From the NCBI RefSeq assembly GCF_026151205.1, contig NW_026971825.1, positions 1 through 36,738 on the forward strand: a stretch of 36,738 bases of DNA, read 5' to 3'. The notes beneath the pieces are model-generated. The model had not been told where the DNA came from. It made no database searches and saw only the letters and a program-made list of their open reading frames with translations. The position numbers and the translations under genes were made by a program. The stretch's first letter is position 1. Each line of letters begins with the position of its first letter. Below, in pieces: positions 35,801-36,738 of this stretch. This stretch comes from Bolinopsis microptera (Eukaryota; Ctenophora; Tentaculata; Lobata; Bolinopsidae).

Positions 35801-36738
35801 GGGATTGTAGGGGTGTGGCGGTATTCTGGGGTGTTTCTCTGTTAAAATTACAGTACTATCTTACTGGGTGATGTTTTGGGGGGGTGGGCGGAAGTTTTGG
35901 GGGTTTTCTGTTAACATACAGATCATCTTACGTGGGGTATGTAGGGGGGTGGCTGGGAGTTTGGAAGTTTCCTGTTTTAAAATTACATAAAATAACTTTC
36001 TGTTTGGGGATGTGTGGGGGGGTGGGGTAGTTCTGGGAGTTTCTCTGTTTAAAATACAGTATCATACTTTCTTTGGGTAGGAGGGGGGGGCTGTTTCTGG
36101 GATTTCTCGTTCATTACAGTACCCAACTTACTGTGGTGTATGTGTAGGGGGGGGTGGCGGTATCGGGGTGTTTCTCTGTTTTAAAATTTCAGATCTAAAC
36201 TTACTGTGGTTATTTTAGGGGGGGTTTTGCGGTAGTTTTGGTTTTTCCTGTAACATTAAGTATCTATACTTCGTGGGGGTATTTGGGAGGGGGTTCTGGG
36301 AGTTTTTGGGGAGGTTCTCTGTTAAATTCAGTATCATACTTTCGTGGTGTATGTTTTAGGGGGGTGTGGCTTTAGTTCGGGGATGTTTTCTCTGTTTAAA
36401 ATTACAGTATCTAACTTACGTGGGGGTTTTGTGAGGGGGGTGGGGTGGGAGTTCTGGGGGTTTTTCTCTTTAACATTACATATCTAAACCTACTGTGTTT
36501 TAGTGTAGGGGTGGGCGGTATTTTTTGGGATGTTTCTCTGTTAACTTTTCAGTATCTATATTACGGGTGTAAAGGAGGGGTGGCGGGATTCTGGGGTTTT
36601 TTCTCTGTTAACATTACGTATCTTACTTACTTTGTAGTGAGGGGTGTGGCGTGTTCTGGGATTTTCTCTGTTAACATTACAGATCTTTCTTACTGTGTGT
36701 AGGAGGGGGGGGTGCTGGTATTTTGGGGGTGTTTTTCT
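32861..36738 (+). repeat. Degraded satellite copies, right edge
   Basis: Some 50 units in phase but heavily altered, with the same signature as 947-4260: TTTAAAATT for TTAACATT, lost bases, G runs of 7-9. CCCCGGGG at 33878-33885 followed by AAAAA and GGGG replaces a TCTGGGGATG. The array continues to the last base, so its right boundary lies outside the window. Confidence 0.85.

Overview
This window holds no recognisable gene. From end to end it is one tandem satellite array with a monomer of about 76-77 bp, always in the same head-to-tail orientation. The monomer's plus strand is G/T-rich (30 T, 24 G, 13 A and 9 C in the 76-bp form) and its minus strand C/A-rich. In order, its landmarks are: a T/G-rich start with GTGGTGTATGTGTAG; a run of five or six G; TGTGGCTGGTAG; TTCTGGGGATG; a short pyrimidine tract TTTCTCT; the palindrome TGTTAACA; and an ACAGTA...TACTGT inverted repeat that crosses into the next unit. 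The consensus contains no CpG. A pure array of this size points to constitutive heterochromatin (centromeric, pericentromeric or subtelomeric satellite) of a eukaryote. I do not recognise the monomer and cannot name the organism.

Layout. 1-843: badly degraded copies. 844-946: pure C run of 103 nt. 947-4260: copies recognisable but full of small indels and inflated G and T runs. 4261-5017: almost only G and T runs. 5018-6367: pure T run of 1350 nt. 6368-8000: copies with many single-base deletions. 8001-11230: good copies with several variant types. 11231-20229: about 118 almost identical copies differing mainly by a G5/G6 run. 20230-21040: sudden loss of regularity with many inserted bases. 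21041-21500: degraded. 21501-23830: moderately noisy, rich in an ATGCAGG variant. 23831-27033: degraded and T/G-rich. 27034-27472: pure T run of 439 nt. 27473-28253: good copies including a 235-bp three-unit repeat. 28254-28750: degraded. 28751-29280: moderate. 29281-29800: deletion-rich. 29801-32860: good. 32861-36738: degraded.

The clean and noisy blocks share the same monomer in the same phase. The noise is mostly homopolymer-length change, single-base indels and A/C confusion. I read the noisy blocks and the long homopolymers as poorly resolved long-read consensus rather than biology, although some may be truly diverged edges. The open reading frames come from the repeat (51-codon or 76-codon periodicity) or from the homopolymers, and I call none as a gene. 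Nothing here supports a defence system, mobile element, CRISPR array, RNA gene or operon. What may deserve a second look is the satellite itself: its homogeneity, strand asymmetry, per-unit G-quadruplex and hairpin potential, and its internal variant patterning.
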